A stretch of 64,000 nucleotides of DNA. Origin: Lentisphaeria bacterium. GTDB lineage: Bacteria > Verrucomicrobiota > Lentisphaeria > Victivallales > Victivallaceae. The stretch is from contig CP091727.1 of the NCBI GenBank assembly GCA_022009855.1, forward strand, positions 744,001 through 808,000, given 5' to 3'. Shown one piece after another: positions 25,717 to 33,864 of the stretch. Under the pieces are notes generated by a model. The model searched no databases, was not told where the DNA came from, and saw only the letters and a program-made list of their open reading frames with translations. The position numbers were made by a program, and so were the translations under genes. Numbering within the stretch: position 1 is the first letter of the stretch; every line of letters starts with the position of its first letter.

Positions 25717-28614
25717 ATGAGGAAAAACATCATACCCGCCGTCCTGCTGCTCTGTTTGTCCCTGACAATCCCAGCCGCGGAACCGAACTTCGACCGTATG
25801 GAACTCTGGCGGAAAAATTCCACGCAGGGCAGTACAATGGCAATCAGCCGCGACACAGAAGAAAAAGCGATCCGGTTCGATGTGAAATTTCAGCCGGAAA
25901 CCGATTTCTGGGCCTATCCGGAATTCAAGCTGCCCGAAGGGATCCCCGCCGGGAAAAAATATCTCGTATTCGAAGCGAAACTCACACAGCAGAATCCCGC
26001 CGCCGGATACAAGACCGCCTGCGTGATGTTCCGGATACAAAGGGGCACCGTCCGCTGGACTCCCTCACCCCGCTGGCAGCAGGTGGTGATCGATCTTGAC
26101 GCCCGGAAAATTGACCGTGACGCGGTAAAATGCCTCCGCATCGGCGCCAACCCGAAGAGTCCCGGGATGACGCTCCTGCTGCGCAATGTGAAGCTGCTCG
26201 AACAGCTTCCGAAGGAGGAGAGCCGGAATGCTGCGGATTTGATCCGCTCGAACGCCCCGGCCATGCTGTTTCCCGACGGAGCACCCATCGGATTCACCGT
26301 GACCGAACGATTTCCCCGGACTTGCCTACGAGATTCTCAACCGACACGACCAGGTTGTGGCCAACGGAACGGTGCCGACGGACGGGCGGGTTTCGCTCGC
26401 CGCCCTGCCGCGCGGCTACTATCGGATCGCCTTGCAGGCACCGGATATGCAGTTCAAAGGACCGGCTCCTTCTCGGTGATTCCCGATCCGGCCCGGCGCA
26501 AAGCGAATCCCGCTTCCCCCTACTGCATGGACGCCGCGTTGAGTGTCATCGGGTCCGTACACACCTATCGGCGGGGCGAGCGGGAAAAAGGGATCCGATT
26601 CTTCGTCGAACTGGCCCGGCTGGCCGGAGTGACCTTCGCCCGCGAACGCACCCATCAGGATCGTGCGGAACCAACCGAGGGGCAGTATGACTGGTCGTGG
26701 TACAAAACAGCGCCCGAACTCTTCTTCGAGGCGGGAATCGGTCTCTCCTCCACCTGGCACAGTTTCGCCCCGTGGGCGCGGGTCAAAGGACATAAATATC
26801 CCCGGGACCTGCACACCGCCTACCGGTTCGCCCGGAAGCTGGCGGAGACCTTCCCCGGGAAAATCCGCGTCTGGGAGTTCTGGAACGAGCCCGACCTGGC
26901 AGGAGGCGGGTTCTGGGATGGGTCCGCATGGGATTTCGCCTCGATGAGCAAAGCGGCCTACCTCGGCTTCAAGGCGGGGGATTCATCCATCCTGGTCACC
27001 AACGGCTCCTTCTGTGTCGCGCCGGAAACGGACCTGTTTGCCCGCGAAGCGCTCCAGAATGACCTGGTCGAATATTTCGATATCTTCAACTTCCACACCT
27101 ACAGCCCTCTGAAAGAGTATCCGGCTCAGGTCGGCGGTTGGAAAAAACTCCTTCAGGAATACGGAGTGGGCGATATGCCGATCTGGGTGACCGAAAACGG
27201 CACCCGGGCCGAAGGGGTGGCGAAGGTTGCCCCGCGCAGGGGAAAAATCACGTTCATTCCCACGAACAGGAGATGATCTGGGCGGAATTCATTCCCAAAA
27301 GCCAGTTGCTGCTTCAGAGCCTCGGCGTCGCCCGGGACTTCTCCTTTGTCCTGCCTCCGATGAACGAGCAGCAGGGGAAAAAAACTGGGGATTGATCCGT
27401 TACGATTACACGGCAAAGCCCGGCTTCACCGCCTTTGCCACGCTAACCGACCAGCTCGGCAATGCCGAATATCTCGGGCAGCCCGATTTCGGCCCGGGAA
27501 TCCGCGCCTTCCTCTTCCGCCAGCCGGATGGGAGACAGACCCTCGCCTTCTGGAGTGAGTCCGAGCTGGACCAATGGGGAACTTCTCCTGCCGGGATTCA
27601 GTCCGGCAATGAATTTCAACGCAAGTTCGCTCTTTCATCCGATCGACCGCTTCTCCTGGCCGATATCTTCGGCACCCCGGAGCAGGTGAAGCCGCAAAAC
27701 GGCACCATAACGATCACCGCCACACGATATCCGGCCTACCTCAGCGGGATCACCACTCCCCATCCCGGTCAAAACACCGCCGGTCAGAATCGGCAGGCCG
27801 GGCGCCCGCAGGAGTGAAATCGACAAGAGCATCGTTCTGCGAATCGTTCCCGACGACAAATTCCTGTTGAACGGCAACCGAACAGTCCTGATCGTGCCGT
27901 CCAACGCGACAAAACGTCCCTTGAAACTGCAGGTCATCAACTTCAGCGATGAGAAAAAACAAGGACAGGTGACCGTCGAAGGGGCCGGCTTTCCGGTCTG
28001 CCGGCACCAGTGGAACTCGCCCCCTTCGAGACCCGGGAAATCTCCTTGTCTCTTCCGGAAAAATCCAGTGCCGGCCGCAGCCGGTTCCACTTCGCCGGGA
28101 GTTTCAACGGCCGCCCCATCAGCAGGCTCTCCCTGCCGGTGATCCAGCACGCAGAAGTTGCCGACACGCCGCTGCTCGTCGGCGCGGAGAAGCCGGAGAA
28201 CTGGCGGAAAACAGTTCCGGCAAAATGACGATCTCCCGGGATGAAGCCGAACAGGCAATCCGGTTCGACGTGGAGTTTCCCCCCGATGTCGACCGCTGGG
28301 TCTATCCGGAATTCCTGATCCCCGGTGGGCGCCTTCCCGCAGATACCATAGGCATTTCCTTTGAAATCAAGTCCGATAGTAAGGAGAAGCCCATCAACAA
28401 CCTGGTCATGCTGGTAAAAGATCGCCAAAAGGAAACCGGTCGGAGCCATTACATCAGCTACGCGCCGTCACTCGGAGAATGGCGGCAGGTCTTTGTGGAA
28501 ACCGCCTCCCTCTCTCCGGAAACCATCCAGCAGATCCGAATCGGCATGAATCCCACGATAGACAAAGTCACTTATCGGATTCGCAATATCCGCCTTCACC
28601 GGACAGGATTGTAA
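25717..28614 (+). CDS. secreted GH-A clan glycoside hydrolase with duplicated flanking domains (about eight indels)
   Basis: A signal peptide (about residues 1-20) precedes a beta-sandwich domain (residues about 25-150: ISRDTEEKAIRFDVKF, WAYPEFKLP, WQQVVIDLDA, CLRIGANPKS). The TIM barrel has VWEFWNEPD with the acid/base Glu and IWVTENGT with the nucleophile Glu, like GH39/GH5 relatives. After a C-terminal beta region a second copy of the flanking domain follows (ISRDEAEQAIRFDVEF, WVYPEFLIP, WRQVFVET, QIRIGMNPT). Frames change near 26308, 26458, 27235, 27380, 27775, 28010 and 28205, mostly in short homopolymers. Repaired length is about 965 residues. It is the effector gene of cassette A, ending at the terminator at 28641. 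The substrate is unknown. Confidence 0.65.
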
Positions 28615-28640
28615 GAAAATTCTTCCCTGCTCTCTCCGCC

Positions 28641-28677
28641 CGCCCCCGCGCAACCCGCCGGGGGGCGTTTTCTTTTC
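28641..28677 (+). terminator. intrinsic terminator of cassette A
   Basis: A 7-bp stem (CGCCCCC/GGGGGCG) is followed by TTTTCTTTT (28668-28676), just after the glycoside hydrolase stop. Confidence 0.8.
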
Positions 28678-28722
28678 CCGCACCCGGCAGAACTCCCCCC
28701 TCACTTCAGCCGCGCCCGGCAC

Positions 28723-28755
28723 CAAAAAAAACGGAACCCTCAATCGAGAGTTCCG
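28723..28755 (-). terminator. intrinsic terminator of the ribosomal protein/rpoA operon
   Basis: On the minus strand, CGGAAC and GTTCCG (28732-28755) form the stem and a run of eight T follows. It ends the transcript after rplQ. Confidence 0.85.
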
Positions 28756-28781
28756 CTTTTCTCAGCCCGTCGACAGAAGTG

Positions 28782-29252
28782 TTATTCGGCCTTCGGAGCC
28801 TCTTCCGCTTTCGGCGCTTCTTCCGCCTTCGGAGCTTCCGCTTTCGGGGCTTCCGCTTTCGGCGCTTCTTCCGCCTTCGGGGCTTCCGTCGCGACGCTGG
28901 TTTCTACCAGCTGGAGAATGCACATCTCCGCCGAGTCGCCGCGGCGCTTGCCGAGCTTCAGAATGCGGGTGTATCCGCCGTTGCGCCCCTCATAGCCGGG
29001 AGCGATTTCATCGAAGAGACGCTTGACCGCAGTCTTGTCGCGCAGCTTGGAAACCGCCAGACGACGACGGTGAAGATCCCCCTTCTTGCCGATCGTGATC
29101 AGCTTCTCGGCGAAACGGCGCGCCTCTTTCGCCTTCACCAGCGTGGTTTCGATCTTCCCGCTGAGGAAGAGGCTGCTGACCATATTCGCCAGCATCGCGC
29201 GGCGATGCGCGCTGGACCGTCCAACTTTAAACGTAGCTACTCTGTGACGCAT
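28782..29252 (-). CDS. rplQ: 50S ribosomal protein L17 with repetitive C-terminal tail
   Basis: Large-subunit protein near the exit tunnel. Residues 1-118 are canonical L17 (MRHRVATFKVGRSSAHRRAML, SLFLSGKIETTLVKAKEARRFAEKLI, NGGYTRILKLGKRRGDSAEM). The last 34 residues are near-exact repeats of EAPKAE, giving a total of 156 residues against the usual 115-130. The frame is intact and the tail is encoded by the same operon copy, so it is a lineage-specific extension, not a fusion with a known domain. It is the last gene before the terminator and starts two bases after the rpoA stop. Confidence 0.95.
   Translation of the reverse strand: MRHRVATFKVGRSSAHRRAMLANMVSSLFLSGKIETTLVKAKEARRFAEKLITIGKKGDLHRRRLAVSKLRDKTAVKRLFDEIAPGYEGRNGGYTRILKLGKRRGDSAEMCILQLVETSVATEAPKAEEAPKAEAPKAEAPKAEEAPKAEEAPKAE
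28785..28886 (-). repeat. hexapeptide-coding repeats at the 3' end of rplQ
   Basis: About six degenerate copies of the codons for EAPKAE or EAPKA are arranged in tandem. The nucleotide copies differ only in a few third positions, so slippage-driven expansion is likely. Confidence 0.8.
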
Positions 29253-29254
29253 GA

Positions 29255-30272
29255 TTACTTGGTCTCCTCAACTTCGGACCGGACCCGAACCGACTCCGCT
29301 TCCAGAGCAGACATCAGACGGTCGCTGAAGCTCATACCCAGCTCCAACCCGAGTTTTTCAATTTTTTCCTTGATTTCATCCAGCGACTTCTTGCCGAAGT
29401 TCCGGTATTTGAGCATCCGGCTCTCCGTCTTGGTGCAGAGTTCGCCGATCAGCTTGATGTTGGCACTGTTCAGACAGTTCATCGCCCGGACCGAGAGGTC
29501 CAGAATTTCGACGTCATGCGACAGCAGCTTGAACATCTTGGTCTCCTCTTCGGTGAGAACCACATCCTTCTCCACCACCTGGTTGCCCATGAACGGCTGG
29601 AGATGGTCGCGCAGAATCCGGGCCGCCTCTTCGAGCGCATTCTGGGGGCTGATCCGCCCATCGGTCCAGATCTCAAGCTCAAGGCTGTCCATTTCGGTCT
29701 CTTCCCCGACGCGGGCCGCTCCGACCTGGTAGTTCACCCGGGTCACCGGGCTGAACAGGCAGTCCACCGGAATCGTCCCGATCGAACGGGGCGCAGTGTT
29801 CCGCTCCGCCGGCAGATACCCCCTTGCCGCTGATCACTTCGATCTCGGCGCGGAACGGCAGAGATTTGTCCAGCGTGCAGATCACCTGATCGGGGTTGAG
29901 CACCTCGACCGTGCTGTCGCAGACGATGTCCGCCGCCGTGACCTTCCCCGCCTTGTCCTTGCGGATCTCCAGAGTCTTCGGTCCGTCCGCATGCAGATTC
30001 AGCCGCACACACTTCAGGTTGAGCACAATCTCGGTGATGTCCTCCACCACGTTGTCCAGCGAGTCGAACTCGTGTTTCGCACCGTCGATCCGGACAGAAC
30101 AGATCGCCGCGCCTTCCAGCGAGGAGAGCAATACCCGACGCAGCGAATTGCCCAGCGTATGACCGAATCCGCTCTGGAAAGGAGCCGCGATGAATTTCGC
30201 GTAGTTTTCAGTCGCACTCGCATCGTCCACAACGATCGACTTGGGCATCGGAAAACCGATTGCAGCAGTCAT
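29255..30272 (-). CDS. rpoA: DNA-directed RNA polymerase subunit alpha (frameshift)
   Basis: Essential assembly subunit of RNA polymerase. The N-terminal domain shows FGHTLGNSLRRVLLSSLEGAA, LNLK and DKAGKVTAADI; after the break come RNTAPRSIGTIPVDCLFSPVTRVNYQV and TDGRISPQNAL. The C-terminal domain has the helix-hairpin-helix block SVRAMNCLNSANIKLIGEL and NFGKKSLDEIKEKI. A run of five C at 29819-29823 carries one base too many; removing it restores SGKGYLPAERNTAP, which is strongly conserved. Repaired length is about 338 residues, normal. TGGAGGA precedes the ATG at 30272. Because a cell cannot live without RpoA, this break is strong evidence that the window's indels are technical. Confidence 0.95.
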
Positions 30273-30408
30273 ATTATTCCTCCAAATTGATTATGCTTTG
30301 CAGCATTTTTCCAAACAAGCACTTCCGGCACTCCGTGAAACGACCCCGCTCATGCGGCCATGCCGCATCCGGCCGTTTCCGCGGAACACCGCCCGAACCG
30401 GACCCTCG

Positions 30409-30855
30409 TCAGACCCGGCGACGCTTCGGAGGACGGCAGCCGTTGTGCGGAACCGGCGTAATATCCTTGATCGTGCTGATCTCCAGACCGGCGGCGGCAA
30501 TCCCGCGCACCGCGGATTCACGGCCGGCACCCGGCCCCTTGATGCGTACTTCCACTTCCTTCATGCCCAGGAGCTGCGCCTTTTTTGCGGCATCCCCGGC
30601 GATCACCTGCGCGGCATACGCCGTGCTCTTGCGCGATCCCTTGAAACCGTTCTTCCCGCCGGTGGACCAGCAGAGCACGTTCCCGTGCAGGTCGGTGAAG
30701 GTCACTTTCGTATTGTTGAACGTCGCCAGAACATAGGCGATGCCGGACGGCACATAACGACCGCTTTTGCCGCGCTGCTTCGGAGCTGCGGCGGGAGCGC
30801 TTTCCGCGGCCGGAGCCTCCGCAACCGCCTCGGTATTCTTCACTTCTTCAGCCAT
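30409..30855 (-). CDS. rpsK: 30S ribosomal protein S11 with acidic/Ala-rich N-terminal extension
   Basis: Platform protein of the small subunit. The canonical part begins near residue 36 (GIAYVLATFNNTKVTFTDLHGNVLCWSTGG) and continues to ITPVPHNGCRPPKRRRV at the C-terminus. The first 25 or so residues (EEVKNTEAVAEAPAAESAP) are not part of normal S11, giving 148 residues against about 129. The frame is intact. It lies between rpsM and rpoA; the rpsD gene usual at its 3' side is missing. Confidence 0.95.
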   Translation of the reverse strand: MAEEVKNTEAVAEAPAAESAPAAAPKQRGKSGRYVPSGIAYVLATFNNTKVTFTDLHGNVLCWSTGGKNGFKGSRKSTAYAAQVIAGDAAKKAQLLGMKEVEVRIKGPGAGRESAVRGIAAAGLEISTIKDITPVPHNGCRPPKRRRV

Positions 30856-30939
30856 GATATCTAAATTCCCTACATTAAAACAATCTGGTCATTCTCATTC
30901 CCGGCAGCGATTCACGCCGCCGGCGGATTCCGGAGGGCA

Positions 30940-31338
30940 TCAGCCCTTGGCGGCCAGACGACGCTGGGTTTTGTCGCGGATGGCGCCGATCGTGATCTTC
31001 TTGCCCTTGCGGGTACGTGCATTGGTCTTGGTGCGCTGCCCGCGGACCGGCAGGTTCCGGCGATGACGCACGCCGCGGTAGCAGTTGATCTGCTGCAGCC
31101 GCCGGATGTCGGCGGAGAGCTGACGGCGCAGATCTCCTTCCACGGTCAGATCGTCCTGCAGAATCTTGGTGATCTTGGCAATCTGATCCGGAGTGAGGTC
31201 CTTCGCCTTGATGTTGCGGTCGATGCCGACCTTTTCAATGATTTCCAGCGCCAGCGCCGGACCGATGCCGTAGAGGTAGCGCAGCGAAAATTCAACGCGC
31301 TTGTTGCCCGGAATGTCAACACCAATGATACGAGGCAT
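30940..31338 (-). CDS. rpsM: 30S ribosomal protein S13
   Basis: Small-subunit head protein contacting 16S rRNA and the P-site tRNA. The sequence is canonical throughout: MPRIIGVDIPGNKRVEFSLRYL, YGIGPALALEII, RRLQQINCYRGVRHRRNLPVRGQRTKTNARTRKG. 132 residues, frame intact. Second gene of the rpmJ-rpsM-rpsK-rpoA-rplQ operon. Confidence 0.97.
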   Translation of the reverse strand: MPRIIGVDIPGNKRVEFSLRYLYGIGPALALEIIEKVGIDRNIKAKDLTPDQIAKITKILQDDLTVEGDLRRQLSADIRRLQQINCYRGVRHRRNLPVRGQRTKTNARTRKGKKITIGAIRDKTQRRLAAKG

Positions 31339-31385
31339 ATCTCTCTTTCCTCAATTAACGTTTGTTGTACCGTTGAAACTTCTGT

Positions 31386-31502
31386 TCAGCCCTGACGCTG
31401 CTTGTGGCGCGCATCCCGGGAGCAGATGACCCGGATTGTGCCGTTGCGCTTGATGATCTGGCAAAACTCGCATCTGCGTTTTACCGATGCCCTCACTTTC
31501 AT
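31386..31502 (-). CDS. rpmJ: 50S ribosomal protein L36
   Basis: A 38-residue zinc-ribbon protein: MKVRASVKRRCEFC, then Cys and His in VICSRDARHKQRQG give the four zinc ligands. The ATG at 31502 is chosen for the canonical N-terminus and an AGAGGT site just upstream; a longer in-frame start is not supported. First gene of the operon, about 47 bases before rpsM. Confidence 0.95.
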   Translation of the reverse strand: MKVRASVKRRCEFCQIIKRNGTIRVICSRDARHKQRQG

Positions 31503-31719
31503 AATTCTACCTCTTTCTCGCTTGAAAGCTCTCTCTTTTTGCGGAATCCGCAGAAACAAACACAAGCCAAGCGCCAACTCCCCCTTCCCGCGGAGAGAAC
31601 CTCGCCCCCCGCAGAAGCGGCTGAGTAAACAACACTAAGCTTGAGACCCTTTGCGGCTTACACTGTCACGAGCGGTGGAAAATCGATATGACAGTGTTCC
31701 CGCATAATTTTTGTCTCAT
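31503..31719 (-). other. long 5' leader of the rpmJ operon with a 9-bp inverted repeat
   Basis: About 215 bases separate the promoter from rpmJ. Near its 5' end ACACTGTCA (31660-31668) and TGACAGTGT (31689-31697) can form a 9-bp stem with a 20-base loop. It could be a ribosomal-protein autoregulatory element or an operator. No other gene was recognised here. Confidence 0.4.
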
Positions 31720-31748
31720 AAAATAATGCCGCAATTGAGAAATTGCAA
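31720..31748 (-). promoter_or_regulatory. sigma-70 promoter for the rpmJ operon
   Basis: On the minus strand, TTGCAA (31743-31748) and TATTTT (31720-31725) are separated by 17 bases in an AT-rich stretch. Confidence 0.55.
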
Positions 31749-31941
31749 GCTCCGTCGATTATTTTTTTTGATTTTCCAACCGGAGCACCTTCAACCGGCA
31801 CATGCGGCGCGGGCCGGCATGCTCACCCGCCTCTTCCGACAACCGCCGGTACACTGCGCATAGGCATTTCTTCCGGACAGTTCATCGAAGCATATGAGAC
31901 AGGTGAACATCACTTTTTTCCGTTTTTTTCATTCAGGAGGA

Positions 31942-31996
31942 TTGACATCCGTTTATTTTTTGCTATAATAAAAACAGACAAGTTTGACATACTTGT
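31942..31996 (+). promoter_or_regulatory. strong promoter plus operator for cassette B regulator
   Basis: TTGACA (31942-31947) and TATAAT (31964-31969) with 16-base spacing match consensus. Directly downstream, ACAAGT (31978-31983) and ACTTGT (31991-31996) form a perfect inverted repeat over the expected start site, 20 bases before the ATG at 32016. The arrangement suits roadblock autorepression. Confidence 0.65.
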
Positions 31997-32015
31997 TCGT
32001 TTTCAAAGAAAGGCG

Positions 32016-33060
32016 ATGGAAATGAGTCAGAAGAAGCCAGTATTTCAAGAGGTGGCCGGATCGCTTTCGACGCGGATCCGCCGGCGGAGCTGGCCCCTGG
32101 GATGGCGCTGCCGTCGGAAAACGAGCTCTGCCGCCAGTTCAGCATCAGCCGGTTTTCCGTGCGCAAGGCGCTGGATATTCTTGAAGCGGACGGGCTGATC
32201 TTCCGCCAGCCTGGAGTCGGCTCCTTCGTCAGCGAGAGCCGACGGCCCCAGAAGGAGCAGAAGACGCTGAACATCGCCATCACCGGTTCCAGCAGCGGTT
32301 TCAACCCCTACATCGCCGAAGTGTTCGATGGGGCGCAGAAGATCTGTTCCGGTGAGAACGCCCGGCTGGTCTACTGCCCGACCGAGGAGTTCATCGCCCG
32401 CAACGGCGGGGATATGGATGGACTCATTTTGATGACCACCCGTGAGACGCCGGACGATTTCCGGCGGCTCAATGCGATCTCGGGCAGCGGTATTCCGGTG
32501 GTCCTCATCAACCGCTTCTCCGACCTGCCCAATCTTGCCTATGCGACTGTGGACTACGAGCTGGAATCCCGGCGCGCACTCGAACTGCTCTTCCGGATGG
32601 GCCGGAAACGGGTCGGATTGATCCAGACCGCTTCGCTCAGTCCCTACGCCAATCAGACCCGCACGGCGGGATATCGGGAGGCGTGCCGGCAGGCGGGGCG
32701 GCCGGAGCTGATCTGTACGGTGGATTGCGGCGGAGTTTCCGCGATTTCCACGCTGGAAGATTTCTTGCGGAAAGAGCGTCCGGACGCCCTGTTCGTGACG
32801 GTGCAGAGACTGCTCGACTACGTTCTGCTCGCCGGTCGGACGGCCGGGCGCGGGATCGGGCAGGATCTCGCCGTGATGTGCTTTTGACAAGGTGGACCTC
32901 TCTGCCCGGGCAGGAGGAGGTTATGTATATCGACATGCCGCTGGCGGAGATGGCGGCGAGTGCCGCCCGCTTCATCATCGCCCGGCGGCGCGGGGAGAAC
33001 GTTCCGATGATGCGCACCCTTTCCAACGTCCGTTTCGTGTTCAGCAGCAATACGCTCTAA
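32016..33060 (+). CDS. GntR family regulator with sugar-binding-type effector domain (cassette B; three indels)
   Basis: The winged helix covers about residues 10-75 (ALPSENELCRQFSISRFSVRKAL, LEADGLIFRQPGVGSFV). The effector part is LacI-like: LNIAITGSSSGFNPYIAEVFDGA, MDGLILMTTRE, VVLINRFSD, MGRKRVGLIQTA, PDALFVTVQRLLDYVL and a final block with MYIDMPLAEMAASAARFI. Indels near 32087 (one missing), 32884 (TTTT, one extra) and 32908 (CCC, one extra) break the frame. Repaired length is about 348 residues. It precedes a pseudopilin gene by 18 bases. Confidence 0.78.
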
Positions 33061-33078
33061 TTCAAATGGGAGGATTGT

Positions 33079-33849
33079 ATGAAAAAATTCACCTTGATCG
33101 AACTTCTTGTCGTAATTGCGATTATTGCAATTCTTGCCTCGATGCTGCTTCCAGCGCTGTCGCAGGCGCGGGAGCGTGCCCGGTCCGCTACCTGCATCAG
33201 CAATTTGAAGCAGCTCGGGCTCGGGTTTGCGCAGTACGCCGGGGACTGCGACGACTGGCTGCCGCCGCCGGAAACGCCATATACGCGATGGACGTTTCTG
33301 CTGATGGGGCCGAACAAAAGAGCGAATGAAGCGGAAAAATGGGTCACCGGAATGTATCATACGAACGGGAATTATGCCAACAACAAGCTGTTTTTCTGCC
33401 CATCCACAACCTACCAGGTGGATCTGACCGGAACTGTAAGCTATGAGGCGGCGAATAACGATGGAACCCGGGCGGCCACCTGGTGGAATTATAATCCATT
33501 TTATGCAATGAACAGCTGGCTGCGGCCGAACCATGTCGATTACACCTCCGCCAAAATGGGATCGATCAAGTCGCCCAGTCGAAAGCTGTTGCTGGTGGAC
33601 GCATTCAAAAGCAAAAGTTCCCAGATGTCCTTTGACGAGAACGAGGAATACGGCTACTACCGTTTCCGCACGGATTACACCGGCACTTCTCAGGCAAATC
33701 CGGCGGCACGTCACTCCAAAGGAGTTAATTCGCTCCATCTCGACGGCAGCGTCAAGACCTACAAAGTCGCCAATGCACTGACTGTCCGCGCCTTCTTCCC
33801 GTTCCGGAATGTGGAGGAAAATTATCCCTATCAAAGATACGAATACTGA
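33079..33849 (+). CDS. prepilin-type (pseudopilin-like) H-x9-DG family protein (cassette B, intact)
   Basis: The best-preserved pseudopilin in the window: 256 residues, MKK followed by FTLIELLVVIAIIAILASMLLPAL, then SQARERARSATCISNLKQLGLGFAQYAGDCDDWLPP, the usual conserved helix and turn. The C-terminus has His-x9-Asp-Gly (RHSKGVNSLHLDGS). The leader is only three residues and ends in Lys rather than Gly, so normal prepilin peptidase cleavage is doubtful. AGGAGG-like spacing precedes the ATG. It sits 18 bases after a GntR regulator and 15 bases before a secreted pectate-lyase-like gene. Confidence 0.9.
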   Translation: MKKFTLIELLVVIAIIAILASMLLPALSQARERARSATCISNLKQLGLGFAQYAGDCDDWLPPPETPYTRWTFLLMGPNKRANEAEKWVTGMYHTNGNYANNKLFFCPSTTYQVDLTGTVSYEAANNDGTRAATWWNYNPFYAMNSWLRPNHVDYTSAKMGSIKSPSRKLLLVDAFKSKSSQMSFDENEEYGYYRFRTDYTGTSQANPAARHSKGVNSLHLDGSVKTYKVANALTVRAFFPFRNVEENYPYQRYEY

Positions 33850-33864
33850 AACAGGAGTACATAA

